DNA of 64,000 nt from positions 1,302,001 through 1,366,000 of the forward strand of contig CATNEN010000002.1 in NCBI GenBank assembly GCA_950097015.1, read 5' to 3'. The position numbers were made by a program, and so were the translations under genes. The notes under the pieces were generated by a model that was not told the DNA's origin, ran no database searches, and saw only the letters and a list, made by a program, of their open reading frames with translations. Shown in pieces: positions 48,921 through 61,078 of this stretch (position 1 is the stretch's first letter; each line of letters starts with the position of its first letter). This stretch comes from Macrostomum hystrix. Its lineage: Eukaryota > Platyhelminthes > Macrostomidae.

Positions 48921-51900
48921 ATGTTAATAAGACTACAATCTCTGCTACTGGCTTACTGCCTACTGTCAGCAGCATCTGCTGGCCCGGCTGGTCCGACCCA
49001 ATGCTCCTCCGTTCCGCACTCAAGTCGCGTCGACTGCTGGCCGGAGATTGACGGCGCCAGCAAGGATGCCTGTCTGAGCCGCGGCTGCTGCTGGCGAGAC
49101 GACAGCGATAAAGTCAACGATGACTCGGAGCCGTTCTGCTATTATCCCAGCGACTATGCAGCCTACAGGCTGACGCGAACCCCTGCCGCTGGCTTGGAAT
49201 CGGCGCTCCTGTTTGTGCGAGACCACCCCAGCTCAGATAAATGGCCTCCGTCCACCGTGTATAACCAGGTGAGCTCATCTAGTTATGGAGAACACCTGTG
49301 TAACATGTTAGACAAGGCTGTTACACACTGATCTGACTGTAACATGTTAGACAAGACGGTTGGTTACACACGGATCTGACTGTAACATGTGAGACAAGAC
49401 TGTTACACAATCAAACCTGACTGAAACATGTTAGACATGACTGTTACACACTAATCTGACTGTAATATGTTAGACCAGACTGTTACACAATCAAACCTGA
49501 CTGAAACATGTTAGGCAAGACTGCTAAAGACATATATTACTGTAGCAATGCAGTGTTAAGTGTCTTGCTAAAGGACACAAATTGTTCCAGTGGAGTCACG
49601 AATCGAACCCCCGACCTTCAAGTCGTGAGTCCTAGGCTCTAACCACAGGGCTGCAACCTCCCATGCAGGTGTCGTTAACCGTGTCCGCCTATTCGGATCG
49701 AGTGGCGCGAATTCAGATCGCGGACAAGCCGGACACGCAGCGCTGGCAGGTGCCACTGCCACTGTTTGGTCAGGCCGCCAAGTCGGCCAGCCCGCAGTTC
49801 TCGGTGGAAACCCCCGACACGGCCGGGGACAAGTTCTTTGTCCGGCTGACTCGCAACTCGGACGGTTGGCCGTTGTTTGACACAGGCTCCGACTCGGCGG
49901 CCTTCGGACCTCTGCTGTTTGCCGACCAGTTCATCCAGGTAACCAGCTCACCATGTACCCACCCGATAATAATAGTAATAATAATAATAATTGCAGGAGG
50001 GCTGCGGGCAATGGCACATCATTTAGTGACACTAGACCCGCAGCCAGCGAGGAGGCAATTCTGCCCATTTCGCTAAATCCTGAGCACACACGCACACAAA
50101 TACTGTACACAGGTACACGCTCACACAGGTGTGTACATCTGCCCTGACTTTCTCATCGTGCCTTGGAGGTTGGCCCTCAGGGACATTAATTGCACGACAA
50201 GCCATCAAGCCTTCTCGCCGCGTCTGCGACCCAAATAAATGTGGCCTCGCCGCAGAATTGAGCTGAGGTACGAGATCGAGGCTCTGACACCGACCCCGCA
50301 TCCCACCCTATAATATTCCCATCCCATCATATTCCCATCCCATCATATTCCCATCCCATCATATTCCCATCCCATCATATTCCCATCCCATCATATTCCC
50401 ATCCCATCATATTCCCATCCCATCATATTCCCATCCCATCATATTCCCATCCAATCATATTCCCATCTCATCATATTCCCATCCCATCATATTCCCATCC
50501 CATCATATTCCCATCCCATCATATTCCCATCCCATCATATTCCCATCCCATCACATTCCCATCCCATCATATTCCCATCCCATCATATTCCCACCCATCC
50601 ATTCTTCCAGCTTTCAATCGGCCTGTCAGCGGAGGTTGTCTATGGCCTTGGCGAGCACCTGGGTCCATTCGCGAAGCCCCTTAACCAGTGGCGCCGCCTC
50701 GTACTGTGGAATCACGACGCTGAGCCGATGCCAAACGAGAATCTGTACGGATCTCACAACTTCCTGTTGGCCGTTGGGTCAGGTGGCAAAGCCTTCGGCA
50801 TCTTTCTGCTCAACAGCAACGCCCAGGAGGTGATGCTGCAGCCGCGGCAGGGTAAAACAGCCACCGTCACCTACCGCACTATTGGCGGCATTTTGGACTT
50901 CTTCGTGTTTGTCGGCCCGACGCCGAAGGATGTGATCGCCCAGTACCACGGCCTGATCGGCCTGCCCCTCATGCCGCCACTATGGTCTCTGGGATATCAC
51001 CTCTGCCGCTACGGCTTCGGCACTTTGGACAGGCTAAAGTACATCTATGAGAGAAACGTTCGGATCAACATCCCCATCGATGTGATGTGGGCTGACATCG
51101 ACTACATGGACGAATACAAGGTTACCGGTTATATATGTTAGAGATGGACCTGTTTTAGTCGTTCCTGACCTGTTAGACGCGATTCTGCAACCTGTTAGAC
51201 ACGATCCTCCTACCTGTTAGACATGATACTCCTACCTGTTAGACACGATACTCCTACCTGTTAGACACGATACTCCTACCTGTTAGACACGATTCTCTCA
51301 ACTGTTAGACACGATCCTCCTACCTGTTAGACACGATCCTCCTACCTGTTAGACACGATCCTCCTACCTGTTAGATACGATTCTAGAAAACCTGTTAGAC
51401 ACGATTCTCTCAACTGTTAGACACGATCCTCCTACCTGTTAGACACGATCCTCCTACCTGTTAGACACGTTCCTCCTACCTGTTAGATACGATTCTAGAA
51501 AACCTGTTAGACGCGATCCTCCTACCTGTTAGATACGATTCTAGAAAACCTGTTAGACGCGATCCTCCTACCTGTTAGACACGATTCCCCTACCTGTTAG
51601 ACATTGCTCTCCACTGTTAATCAGAATCCCATGGACCCACCATAGGACTGGACGGTCGGCGCCGCTAAGTTCGGCGGCCTGGACGCATTCATCAATCAGA
51701 TGCACGGTCAGCACCGCTCCTTCGTGGTGATTGTTGATCCGGGCATCAAGAACAATGCGCCAGGGTATCCGGCCTACGATTTAGGCCTCGAGATGGGCGT
51801 CTTCATGCGCAACGCTGACAACAAATCCTACATTGTGGGCAAGGTCTGGCCCGGAGAAGTGCTCTGGCCTGACTTCACGCATCCCAATGCCACGGTGAGA

Positions 51901-54900
51901 AGCGGGATTAGGGGACCGAAGGATTAGGGGACCGAAGGATTAGGGGACCGAAGGATTAGGGGACCGAAGGATTAGGGGACCGAAGGATTAGGGGACCGAA
52001 GGATTAGGGGACAGAAGGATTAGGGGACAGAAGGATTAGGGGACCGAAGGATTAGGGGACAGAAGGATTAGGGGACTGAAGGATTAGGGGACTGAAGGAT
52101 TAGCGGACTGAAGGATTAGGGGACTGAAGGATTAGGGGACTGAAGGATTAGGGGACAGAAGGATTAGGGCACTGAAGGATTAGGGCACTGAAGGATAATG
52201 TGACAGAAGGATTAGGGGACTGAAGGATTAGGGGACTGAAGGATTAGGGGACTGAAGGATTAGGGGACTGAAGGATTAGGCGAGTGAAGGATTACGGGAC
52301 AGAAGGATTAGTGGACTGAAGGATTAGTGGACTGAAGGATAGTAGGACAGAAGGATTAGGGGATGTTGTAGCCTAGTGTTTGGAGAGTTTGACTAATCAC
52401 TTTAAGTTCGGGGGTTCGATTCCCAACTGCACTGGAACAATTTTTGTCCTTCAGCCAGATCGGAGCCAGCATTTGAAGGGGTAATTGATGGTGGGTGTGG
52501 CGTCCCCCTAGTCCATGAACTGAATAGCCGTACCCAGGCTTCAGATAGCTGCGGCTGACCCAATCGGGGCAGGTATAATCAAATATAGCTAAATTATTCC
52601 GGAATAAAGTACATTTATTGAACAGCGCTATCCCTACAGCTCACAATTTTCTATAGGGTTGAACACTTGCCAAGGTAAAAGTGACGACACAGCTATCGCT
52701 TAGGCTGCGGCTGTCTTATCGCAAATTAAATTCAGGTGTTTCTGTGTGCAGGCTCGTTGCAGATTAGCACAGTCTGTGCCTAGTATGTAAACATGGCTAC
52801 TTGCCTAACAGGTGAATGTTTACGTTAAATTGTCAACATGAGAGTGATCGAGATAGTGAAATCGTGTGTATATCCGTCTAAATTATTCAGTTAAAATATC
52901 GTGTTTCTTGAACTGTTTATCATTTTGATAAAGTCTTTAGAGTCAGATACAAATAATCTGCTTCTAAGAGTTGTATTCAGGCTAGTTGCAAAAGTGATTC
53001 GTCCGCTGATAATACTTGTGGGCTAATGTTTTATACGCATTTCATCTACTTAAGTTAGTAGTATAATGCAAAACTAACATACAAATATGAAACATGGCAA
53101 AATTAGACAGAAGCATTTGACAAACTCTCCTAATTAAGTGTTTCAAATAAAATGTTCAACTCCAGATTCCCACCTTAGAATTCCAAATTCCTATAGATCC
53201 CCTATAACAGGTTGTCTATAGTTCCCTAAACCAAAATTTCCTTATCGAAGCTACAGATACCAAGTCCAGATCCCAAAATCCAGATCCCAAGCTCCAGATC
53301 CCCAAACTCGAGATCCCAAATTCCAGATCCCAAGCTCCAGATCCCAAACTCCAGATCCCCAAACTCCTAATCCCCAAACTCCAGATCCCCAAACCCCAGA
53401 TCCCCGAACTCCAGATCCGCAACTCCAGATCCCAAACTCCAGATCCCAATCTCCAGATCCCCAAACCCCAGATCCCCAAACTCCAGATCCCCAAACCCCA
53501 GATCCCCAAACTCCAGATCCCAAGCTCCAGATCCCAAACTCCAGATCCCCAAACTTCAGATCCCCGAACTCCAGATCCCAAACTCCAGATCCCCAAACTT
53601 CAGATCCCAAACTCCAGATCCCAAACTCCAGATCCCCAAACTTCAGATCCCAAACTCCAGATCCCCAACTCCAGATCCCTAACTCCAGATGTTCAAATAC
53701 AAAGCTCAAAATTTCAGTTCCATCCTAGATTTCCCAAAACCTAGATCACTGACCCAATATGCCCTAAACGTAAAAGGGCACGGATGATGGACAATCTGCA
53801 GATTACCCGATGCAATCTCCCTAATCTCCCCAACCCCACCCAATGAAGGCCTACTGGCAGCGCAGCTCCAGCGGTTTCCTCAGCAAGTACGCAGTGGACG
53901 GCCTGTGGATCGACATGAACGAGCCGAGCAACGTGTACCACGGCTCCGCCACTGGCTGCCCGAATGGGAACCAGCTCGACTATCCGCCCTACGTTCCGCA
54001 CATTCTCGGCTACAATGTCCTGTTTAGGGAAACAGTGTGCCCCTCGGCCTGGCAGTACATGGGCAGTCACTACAATCTGCACAATATGTACGCCTATTTC
54101 GAAGCCAAGGCCACCTGGCAGGTGCTGCGTACGAGGCCGGACGGCCGGAGCGATAATCAGCAGAGGCAATTTGTTCTAAGCAGAAGCACCTTTCCAGGTG
54201 AGAGGATATTGTTATTTGGACGCGTGTTAGTCAGGCCGACTGTTGCGAAATCTGTTAGACAAACTTCTAGAACCTGTTAGACATCCTTTTAGAACCTGTT
54301 AGACATCGATCCTTTTAGAACATGTTAGACATCCTTTTAGAACCCGTTAGAAATTATTTTAGAAACTGTTAGACATCCTTCTAAAACCTGTTAGACATCC
54401 TTTTAGAACATGTTAGACATCCTGCTAGAACCTGTAAGAAATAATTTTAGAATCAGTTAGACACAATTTTAGAACCTGTTTTAGATATCCTTTTAGAACC
54501 TGTTATAGAAATCATTTTAGAACCTGTTAGACATCATTTTAGAACCCGTTAGAAATTATTTTAGAAACTGTAAGACATCCTTCTAAAACCTGTTAGACAT
54601 CCTTTTAGAACATGTTAGACATCCTGCTAGAACCTGTAAGAAATAATTTTAGAATCAGTTAGACACAATTTTAGAACCTGTTTTAGATATCCTTTTAGAA
54701 CCTGTTATAGATATCCTTTTAGAACCTGTTAGACACAATTTTAGAACCTGTTAGATATCCTTTTAGAACCTGTTAGACACAATTTTAGAACCTGTTAGAT
54801 ATCCTTTTAGAACCTGTTAGACAACACTGCTCTGCTCACTGAACACTGTTCCGTGCTCAAACTGTTCGCAGGCATTCAACGCTACGCGTTCCACTGGACC

Positions 54901-57900
54901 GGTGACAACAACGCTGACTGGTTCAACATGCGCTATTCCCTGTCCAACATTCTCAGCTTCAACCTCTATGGCATTGTGAACACCGGAACCGACGTCTGCG
55001 GCTTTAACACGGCCACCACCGAGGAGCTGTGCATTCGCTGGACACAGCTGGCCGCCTTCTATCCGTTCATGCGCAACCACAACAGCCTCGACCTGCCCGA
55101 CCAGGACCCCGCTGCCTTCAGTCCGGCTGCTCAGGCCATCCTGCGGTGCGAAATCTACTCATCCAGCACCTCACCTGTTCACTGAACAACTCACCTGTCA
55201 ACTGGACACATCACCTGTCAACTGGACACCTCACCTGTCAATTGGACACCTCACCTGTCAACTGGACACCTCACCTGTCAACTGGACACCTCACCTGTCA
55301 ACTGGACACCTCACCTGTCAATTGGACACCTCACCTGTCAATTGGACACCTCACCTGTCAACTGGACACCTCACCTGTCAACTGGAAACCTCACCTGTCA
55401 ACTGGACACCTCACCTGTCAATTGGACACCTCACCTGTCAACTGGACACCTCACCTGTCAACTGGACACCTCACCTGTCAATTGGACACCTAACCTGTCC
55501 ATCCAGCACCTTATCTGTCCATCAAGCACCTTATCTGTCCATCCAGCACCTTATCTGTCCATCAAGCACCTTATCTGTCCATCCAGCACCTTAACTGTCC
55601 ATTCAGCACCTTAACTGTCCATCCAGCACCTTAACTGTCCATCCAGCACCTTACCTGTCCATCCAGCACCTTAACTGTCCATCCAGCACCTTACCTGTCC
55701 ATCCAGCACCTTACCTGTCCATCCAGCACCTTAACTGTCCATCCAGCACCTTACCTGTCCATCCAGCACCTTACCTGTCCATCCAGCACCTTACCTGTCC
55801 ATCCAGCACCTTACCTGTCCATCCAGCACCTTACCTGTCCATCCGGCACCTAAAATGTCCATCCAGCATCTCACATATTCTCTGAACACCTCACCTAGCT
55901 GTCCACTGAACGCCTCACCTGTCCACTGAACAGCTGACCTGTCCACTGAACGCCTCACCTGTCCACTGAACAGCTGAGCTGTCCACCAACCCGCAGGGAG
56001 TGGATCCTGTTCCGCTACTTCTTGCTGCCCTACATGTACACTCAGTTTTTCTACGCTTCAACCAACGGCAGCACAGTCGCTCGCTCCCTAATGGAAGAGT
56101 TCCCATCGGACGAGGCCACTTGGCTAATTGACGATCAGTTCATGTTCGGACCGGCAATTATGATCTGCCCGGTGACAGTAGAGGGGGCTGTTGATAGGCA
56201 GGTCTACCTGCCGCCCCAGGCCAGGTGGTTCGACTTCACGTCGCGTAACAGAGCTGAGGTTTGTCTAACAGTCTAAGCCAATGCACTACCCGCATTAGTC
56301 AAAGAGGAAATCAACCAGTCACTTGTCTGTACTACTGCAGGTAATGGCCAAGGGAATGCAGACTGTACAGGCGCCGATCAACTACATCCCAATTTACTTC
56401 CGGGGCGGCAGTATAATTGCTGCTCAAATGCCAGGGAATGACACCTACCACCAGAGACTGCTCAGCTCGTTTCAACTTATTGTGGCGCCAGATGCTACAG
56501 GTGTGGAGAGTACACATGAGAATGTATTTGAAACTATCGATCACTTGAACTTATAAAAATGAGGTCTCTAGATCTGCCAAACCTTCGAAATACTCTGTCG
56601 AACACCCCAACCCTTTAGAACACCCTACGCTCTAGAACACCCCAACCATCTAGAACACCCCAAACCTCTAGAACACCCCAAAAACAGAACACCCCAAAAA
56701 CAGAACACCCCAAAAACAGAACACCCCAAACCTCTAAAACACGCAACCATCTAGAACACCCTACACCTCTAGAACACCCAACCCTCTATAACACCCAACC
56801 CTTTGGAACACCCTACGCTCTAGAACACCCGAACCCTTTAGAACACCCCAACCATCTAGAACACCCAAACCTCTAGAACACCCCAACCCTCTAGAACACC
56901 CCAACCCTCTAGAACACCCCAACCCTCTAGAACACCCCAAACCTCTAGAACACGCAACCATCTTGAACACCCCAAACCTCTAGAACACGCAACCATCTTG
57001 AACACCCCAAACCTCTAGAACACCAACCATCTTGAACACCCCAAACCTCTAGAACACCCCAACCCTCTAGAACACCCCAACCCTCTAGAACACCCCCAAC
57101 CTCTAGAACACGCAACCATCTTGAACACCCCAAACCTCTAGAACACCCCAACCCTCTAGAACACCCCAACCCTCTAGAACACGCAACCATCTCTAACACC
57201 ACAAACCTCTAGAACACGCAACCATCTATAACACCACAAACCTCTAGAACACGCAACCATCTCTAACACCACAAACCTCTAGAACACGCAACCATCTCTA
57301 ACACCCCAAACCTCTAGAACACGCAACCATCTTGAACACCCCAAACCTCTAGAACACGCAACCATCTTGAACACCCCAAACCTCTAGAACACGCAACCAT
57401 CTCTAACACCCCAAACCTCTAGAACACGCAACCATCTTGAACACCCCAAACCTCTAGAACACGCAACCATCTTTAACACCCCAAACCTCTAGAACACGCA
57501 ACCATCTCTAACACCCCAAACCTCTAGAACACGCAACCATCTTGAACACCCCAAACCTCTAGAACACGCAACCATCTTGAACACCCCAAACCTCTAGAAC
57601 ACGCAACCATCTCTAACACCCCAAACCTCTAGAACACGCAACCATCTTGAACACCCCAAACCTCTAGAACACGCAACCATCTTTAACACCCCAAACCTCT
57701 AGAACACGCAACCATCTCTAACACCCCAAACCTCTAGAACACGCAACCATCTCTAACACCACAAACCTCTAGAACACGCAACCATCTTGAACACCCAAAC
57801 CTCTAGAACACGCAACTATTTAGAACACCACCCTGACAAACACCCAGCCCTGTCGAACATCCGACCTCCTGAACCGTCGCAGGCTCAGCCGAAGGCAGTC

Positions 57901-58190
57901 TGTTCTGGGACCGCAGCGGCACAGACGACATTAGTCTTGGAAAATTCCAGCTACTGGAGTTGAAGGCCACAGAGGGCAGCCTAAACAGCAGAGCTGTTCA
58001 CCGTTTCCCCATTGGAATCCAGATGCAGCTCATGAACATTGATGTCTATGGCCAAGCCTCTAAGCCGGTCAGCGCCGTAGTGAACGGTCGCCAGAGGCAT
58101 TTTAGTTTCGATAGCAGCAGCGGCCTGTTGTCAATCAACGGCCTGAATGACGTGGATCTGAGACAGCCGCTCACCGTCAGTTGGAAGTGA
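48921..58190 (+). CDS. GAA: Acid (lysosomal-type) alpha-glucosidase, trefoil + GH31
   Basis: Nine exons: 48921-49268, 49669-49938, 50611-51120, 51646-51894, 53849-54197, 54872-55145, 55997-56258, 56341-56500 and 57883-58190 (TGA). All junctions keep phase; 909 aa against about 950 in human GAA. It hydrolyses alpha-1,4 (and 1,6) glucosidic bonds of glycogen or maltose in the lysosome or outside the cell. Seen: a signal peptide (MLIRLQSLLLAYCLLSAASA), a P-type trefoil domain (about residues 26-75, DCWPEIDG..ACLSRGCCW), the GH31 N-terminal domain, then the catalytic barrel with LWIDMNEPSN (nucleophile Asp481), SRSTFPG and HWTGDN (acid/base Asp587), TDVCGF and RWTQL.AFYPFMRNHN, and a C-terminal beta domain (FRGGSIIAAQ, SLFWDRSG). 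Eight introns; seven carry a tandem repeat and one (56259-56340) is 82 bp and free of it. Maltase-glucoamylase is related but is membrane-anchored and duplicated, which this is not. Confidence 0.93.
49290..49520. repeat. ~40-bp repeat, GAA intron 1
   Basis: Five copies of a unit of about 39-50 bp containing GTAACATGTTAGACAAGACT then GTTACACA. The TGTTAGACA core recurs in the arrays of introns 3 and 5. Confidence 0.8.
49540..49662 (-). mobile_element. SINE 5' part, copy D, abutting a GAA 3' splice site
   Basis: The reverse complement starts GGAGGTTGCAGCCCTGTGGT, has the B-box GGTTCGATTC and then CCACTGGAACAATTTGTGTC. It ends 6 bases before the acceptor of exon 2 (exon starts 49669). It is antisense to the gene. 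Confidence 0.8.
50305..50600. repeat. 16-bp minisatellite, GAA intron 2
   Basis: About 18 copies of CCCATCCCATCATATT, ending about 10 bases before exon 3. An (AAT)n run lies at about 49965-49991 near the donor end of the same intron. The pyrimidine-rich array may act as the polypyrimidine tract. Confidence 0.95.
51155..51610. repeat. 22-bp minisatellite, GAA intron 3
   Basis: About 20 copies of CCTGTTAGACACGATCCTCC plus TA, with variants CGATTCTAGAAAA and CGATTCTCTCAA. Confidence 0.9.
51905..52365. repeat. 17-bp minisatellite, GAA intron 4
   Basis: About 27 copies of GGATTAGGGGACCGAA(G) and GGATTAGGGGACTGAA(G), starting just after the donor at 51895. It ends at the SINE copy B. Confidence 0.95.
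52369..52600 (+). mobile_element. tRNA-derived SINE, copy B (full length)
   Basis: GTTGTAGCCTAGTG, B-box GGTTCGATTCC, GGAACAATTTTTGTCC, core GGTGTGGCGTCCCCCTAGTC and CCATGAACTGAATAGCCGTA, end CCCAATCGGGGCAGGTATAA. Same order as copies A and C. Sense orientation in GAA intron 4. Confidence 0.85.
53265..53690. repeat. 14/15-bp minisatellite, GAA intron 4
   Basis: About 29 copies of CCAGATCCCAAACT and CCAGATCCCCAAACT mixed, ending about 160 bp before exon 5. Confidence 0.9.
54260..54825. repeat. 22-bp minisatellite, GAA intron 5
   Basis: About 25 copies of CCTGTTAGACATCCTTTTAG plus AA. A block of variants (AACCCGTTAGAAATTATTTT, CATGTTAGACATCCTGCTAG) occurs twice, near 54340 and 54545. It shares CCTGTTAGACA with the intron 3 array. 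Confidence 0.9.
55180..55975. repeat. 20-bp minisatellite with two unit types, GAA intron 6
   Basis: First part (to about 55490): 20-bp unit CCTCACCTGTCAACTGGACA. Second part (to about 55860): CCTTACCTGTCCATCCAGCA. A short third part: CCTCACCTGTCCACTGAACG. The 20-bp register is kept through all three. Confidence 0.95.
56580..57840. repeat. 35-bp minisatellite, GAA intron 8
   Basis: Unit of 35 bp: CCTCTAGAACACGCAACCAT plus CT(T/C)(G/T)AACACCCCAAA. The left third has a simpler 17-18-bp form (CCCTCTAGAACACCCCAA), so the 35-bp unit looks like a diverged dimer of it. Confidence 0.9.
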
Positions 58191-58194
58191 AGGG

Positions 58195-58755
58195 ATCGAA
58201 ATGACATGCCGCGGTTGAGAATAGAAAATAACACTGATCGCGTAACTATATAACAATGACCTGTAACCCCATTGATTCCTGGCTAGGGCACTATATATCC
58301 TTCAATTACTAACACTAGCTATCTATTGTAATTGAGTCTTTGCGTCTATGAGTAGGACATTCTCCAGTCTTTTAAAAAGTCAACAGTAAATGATACTAAT
58401 TGAAATGTTTTCAGACAATCAAACGCAAATGAATAAGGCCATCAAATTAAAGACAAAGAAACAGAATTTTTGTAAAATTATTTCCTTCCTGAAAAAGTGA
58501 GAGCGCCGGCAAAAACGAACAAAAGTGTTCGAGAGCGTTGGAACAGCTGGGGTCAGTTTCGAGGTGAGACAGTTTCGAGGGTTAACGCACCAACGCCCTA
58601 GAAACTCATGTATTTGAGAGTCACGAAATCTTTGTTTAGGCCAATGCTTGTGTTAGCAAAAATAATTACCTGTCTATGATATAGGCTTAATAGCGTACAG
58701 AAAACAAGCTCATTGATTCAGTGGGCTGCTCATGTTTGTAAGGCTTTCCAGGAAA
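58195..58755. other. 3' flank of GAA
   Basis: Non-coding and AT-rich. An ATTAAA-type signal occurs near 58446 (CAAATTAAAGAC). Nothing else was seen. Confidence 0.4.
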
Positions 58756-58759
58756 TTAA

Positions 58760-59320
58760 TCAGCTGGGTTGCCATGGTTTGTCTGTGTCAGTGGATTGCC
58801 CTGGGTTGTCTGTGTCAGTGGATTGCCCTGGGTTGTCTGTGGTAGTGGGTAGCCCTGGGTTGCCTGTGGTAGTGGATTGCCCTGGTTGCCTGTGGTAGTG
58901 GGTTGCCCTGGGTTGTCTGTGGCAGTGGGTTGCCGTGTCTGTGGTAGTGAGTTGCTCTGGGTTGTTTGTGGTAGTGGGTTGCCCTGGGTTGCCTGTGGTA
59001 GTGGATTGCCCTGGTTGCCTGTGGTAGTGGGTTGCCCTGGGTTGCCTGTGGTAGTGGATTGCCCTGGGTTGTCTGTGGCAGTGGGTTGCCGTGTCTGTGG
59101 TAGTGGGTTGCCCTGGGTTGTCTGTGGTAGTGGATTGCCCTGGGTTGTCTGTGGTAGTGGATTGCCCTGGGTTGTCTGTGGCAGTGGGTTGCCGTGTCTG
59201 TGGTAGTGAGTTGCTCTGGGTTGTCTGTGGCAGTGGGTTGCCCTGGGTTGTCTGTGGCAGTGGGTTGCCCTGTCTGTGGTAGTGGGTTGCCCTGGGTTGT
59301 CTGTGATTTGCTAGAGTAGG
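58760..59320. repeat. 27-bp minisatellite
   Basis: About 21 copies of a 27-bp unit, GTGGGTTGCCCTGGGTTGTC plus TGTGGTA, with shortened forms. The long frames on both strands are repeat artefacts. Confidence 0.9.
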
Positions 59321-59329
59321 CCACGTTAA

Positions 59330-60300
59330 TAAAAATTAAAAACGCAAAATTAAGGAAAGTGGTTAGGGAACAAAAGTACATAAAGGCGAACGGGATATTC
59401 TGTCACAACTCGCGGGCACGATGAAGATGGTGCAGTAAAAAATAACTTTGACAACATTTTAAGGATTGTTAATCTACATTTTGTTATAACTAAACAAACT
59501 CAAACGTCTTAATGGCGCGAATTTGAATTGCGCTTAAATTTAACTGGTAAATAACTTGTTTGGCTAAAACTCGTTTTAATAACAAAATTAAGAACAGAAC
59601 AGACTAAAAAAACTAGAATACAAGAAAAGCCAGCAAGCTGTTGCTGCTGCTGTTTTGTAAACAAAATGAAAAACTACCGAAAAAATGATTGATTGATTGT
59701 TTGAATTAATCTCCAACTCAATATGTGTGACCGTGGAAATAAAACTTGTAACCCAGTTCATATTTGTTTATTCCGCATTCTTTGCAAATTTAATTCTTTT
59801 ATTATAATGTAGATTTGAGAAATAGAGAGTACAGGGAAGATAGAAGAGACAGTAGTGGGAGTACTTTACCATCGCGGGACATTTCCCTAACTTCCATAGT
59901 TAAGGAAGTATTCCACAATAAACCCACACACACATCTAAACCTGCCCGTACGGTCACACTTAATTCGCAGAGCTTTCTAAAATAACTAATTGCACAATGA
60001 TACTCAGTCTGAAAACTGCGTAAAAAACTACTGGGCGAGCGAGCTCAACTACTGGTCAGTAGGGCGGTGAGCAAATTTTAGGTTAATAATTTGAATAGCA
60101 ACACACTGGTTAGATGGTTAAAAGCGACTGCCGCTAACTATACTACTGACGAGGTTAATCTAATTTTGCAAGTCGCATACGCATAGGAATATTTTCCGTG
60201 TAAAATCTATTCTAGTTTCTATCTTTTTAGTAAGTCGGTGTTGCCTGTTAGCTAAAGAAATAAATTTGTGTTGGGCTGCAGACCTCCAGTGCTGGTTTTA
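59330..60300. other. Non-coding spacer between GAA and ADSS
   Basis: AT-rich with no gene, RNA or repeat that can be supported. Confidence 0.4.
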
Positions 60301-60309
60301 GTAGAGCAG

Positions 60310-60950
60310 ATTCGAAGTGAGATTATGAGCAGAGTTTAAGTGAGATTATGAGCAGAGTTGAAGTGAGATTATGAGCAGAGTTGAAGTGAGATTATGAGCA
60401 GAGTTGAAGTGAGATTATGAGCAGAGTTGAAGTGAGATTATGAGCAGATTTGAAGTGAGATTATGAGCAGAGTTGAAGTGAGATTATGAGCAGAGTTGAA
60501 GTGAGATTATGAGCAGAGTTGAAGTGAGATTATGAGCAGAGTTGAAGTGAGATTATGAGCAGAGTTGAAGTGAGATTATGAGCAGAGTTGAAGTGAGATT
60601 ATGAGCAGAGTTGAAGTGAGATTATGAGCAGAGTTGAAGTGAGATTATGAGCAGAGTTGAAGTGAGATTATGAGCAGAGTTGAGGTGAGATTATGAGCAG
60701 AGTTGAAGTGAGATTATGAGCAGAGTTGAGGTGAGATTATGAGCAGAGTTGAAGTGAGATTATGAGCAGAGTTGAAGTGAGATTATGAGCAGAGTTGAAG
60801 TGAGATTATGAGCAGAGTTGAAGTGGGATTATGAGCAGAGTTAAAGTGAGATTATGAGCAGAGTTGAAGTGAGATTATGAGCAGAGTTGAAGTGAGATTA
60901 TGAGCAGATTTGAAGTGAGATTATGAGCAGAGTTGAGGTGAAATTGTGAG
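60310..60950. repeat. 23-bp minisatellite
   Basis: About 28 copies of AGATTATGAGCAGAGTTGAA plus GTG. It lies about 80 bp beyond the ADSS polyadenylation signal. Confidence 0.95.
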
Positions 60951-61032
60951 CACAGTTTGGGTGTGATCACGATCAGAAAGGTGCTTGAAATATTACGATC
61001 AGGGCTTATTAGCAGGTAGGAGTGACAATAGA

Positions 61033-61038
61033 TTTATT
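61033..61038 (-). terminator. Polyadenylation signal of ADSS
   Basis: TTTATT on the + strand, AATAAA on the minus strand, about 40 bases after the ADSS stop codon. Confidence 0.6.
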
Positions 61039-61078
61039 TAAGTTTGGCAACGCCAGTTCCCCGGAAATTCGCAACCAA

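Noticed and set aside
51905-52365. Interstitial telomere-like repeat because of GGATTAGGGG
   Set aside because: The TTAGGG word occurs only once per 17-bp unit with unrelated bases between, so it is not a telomeric tract.
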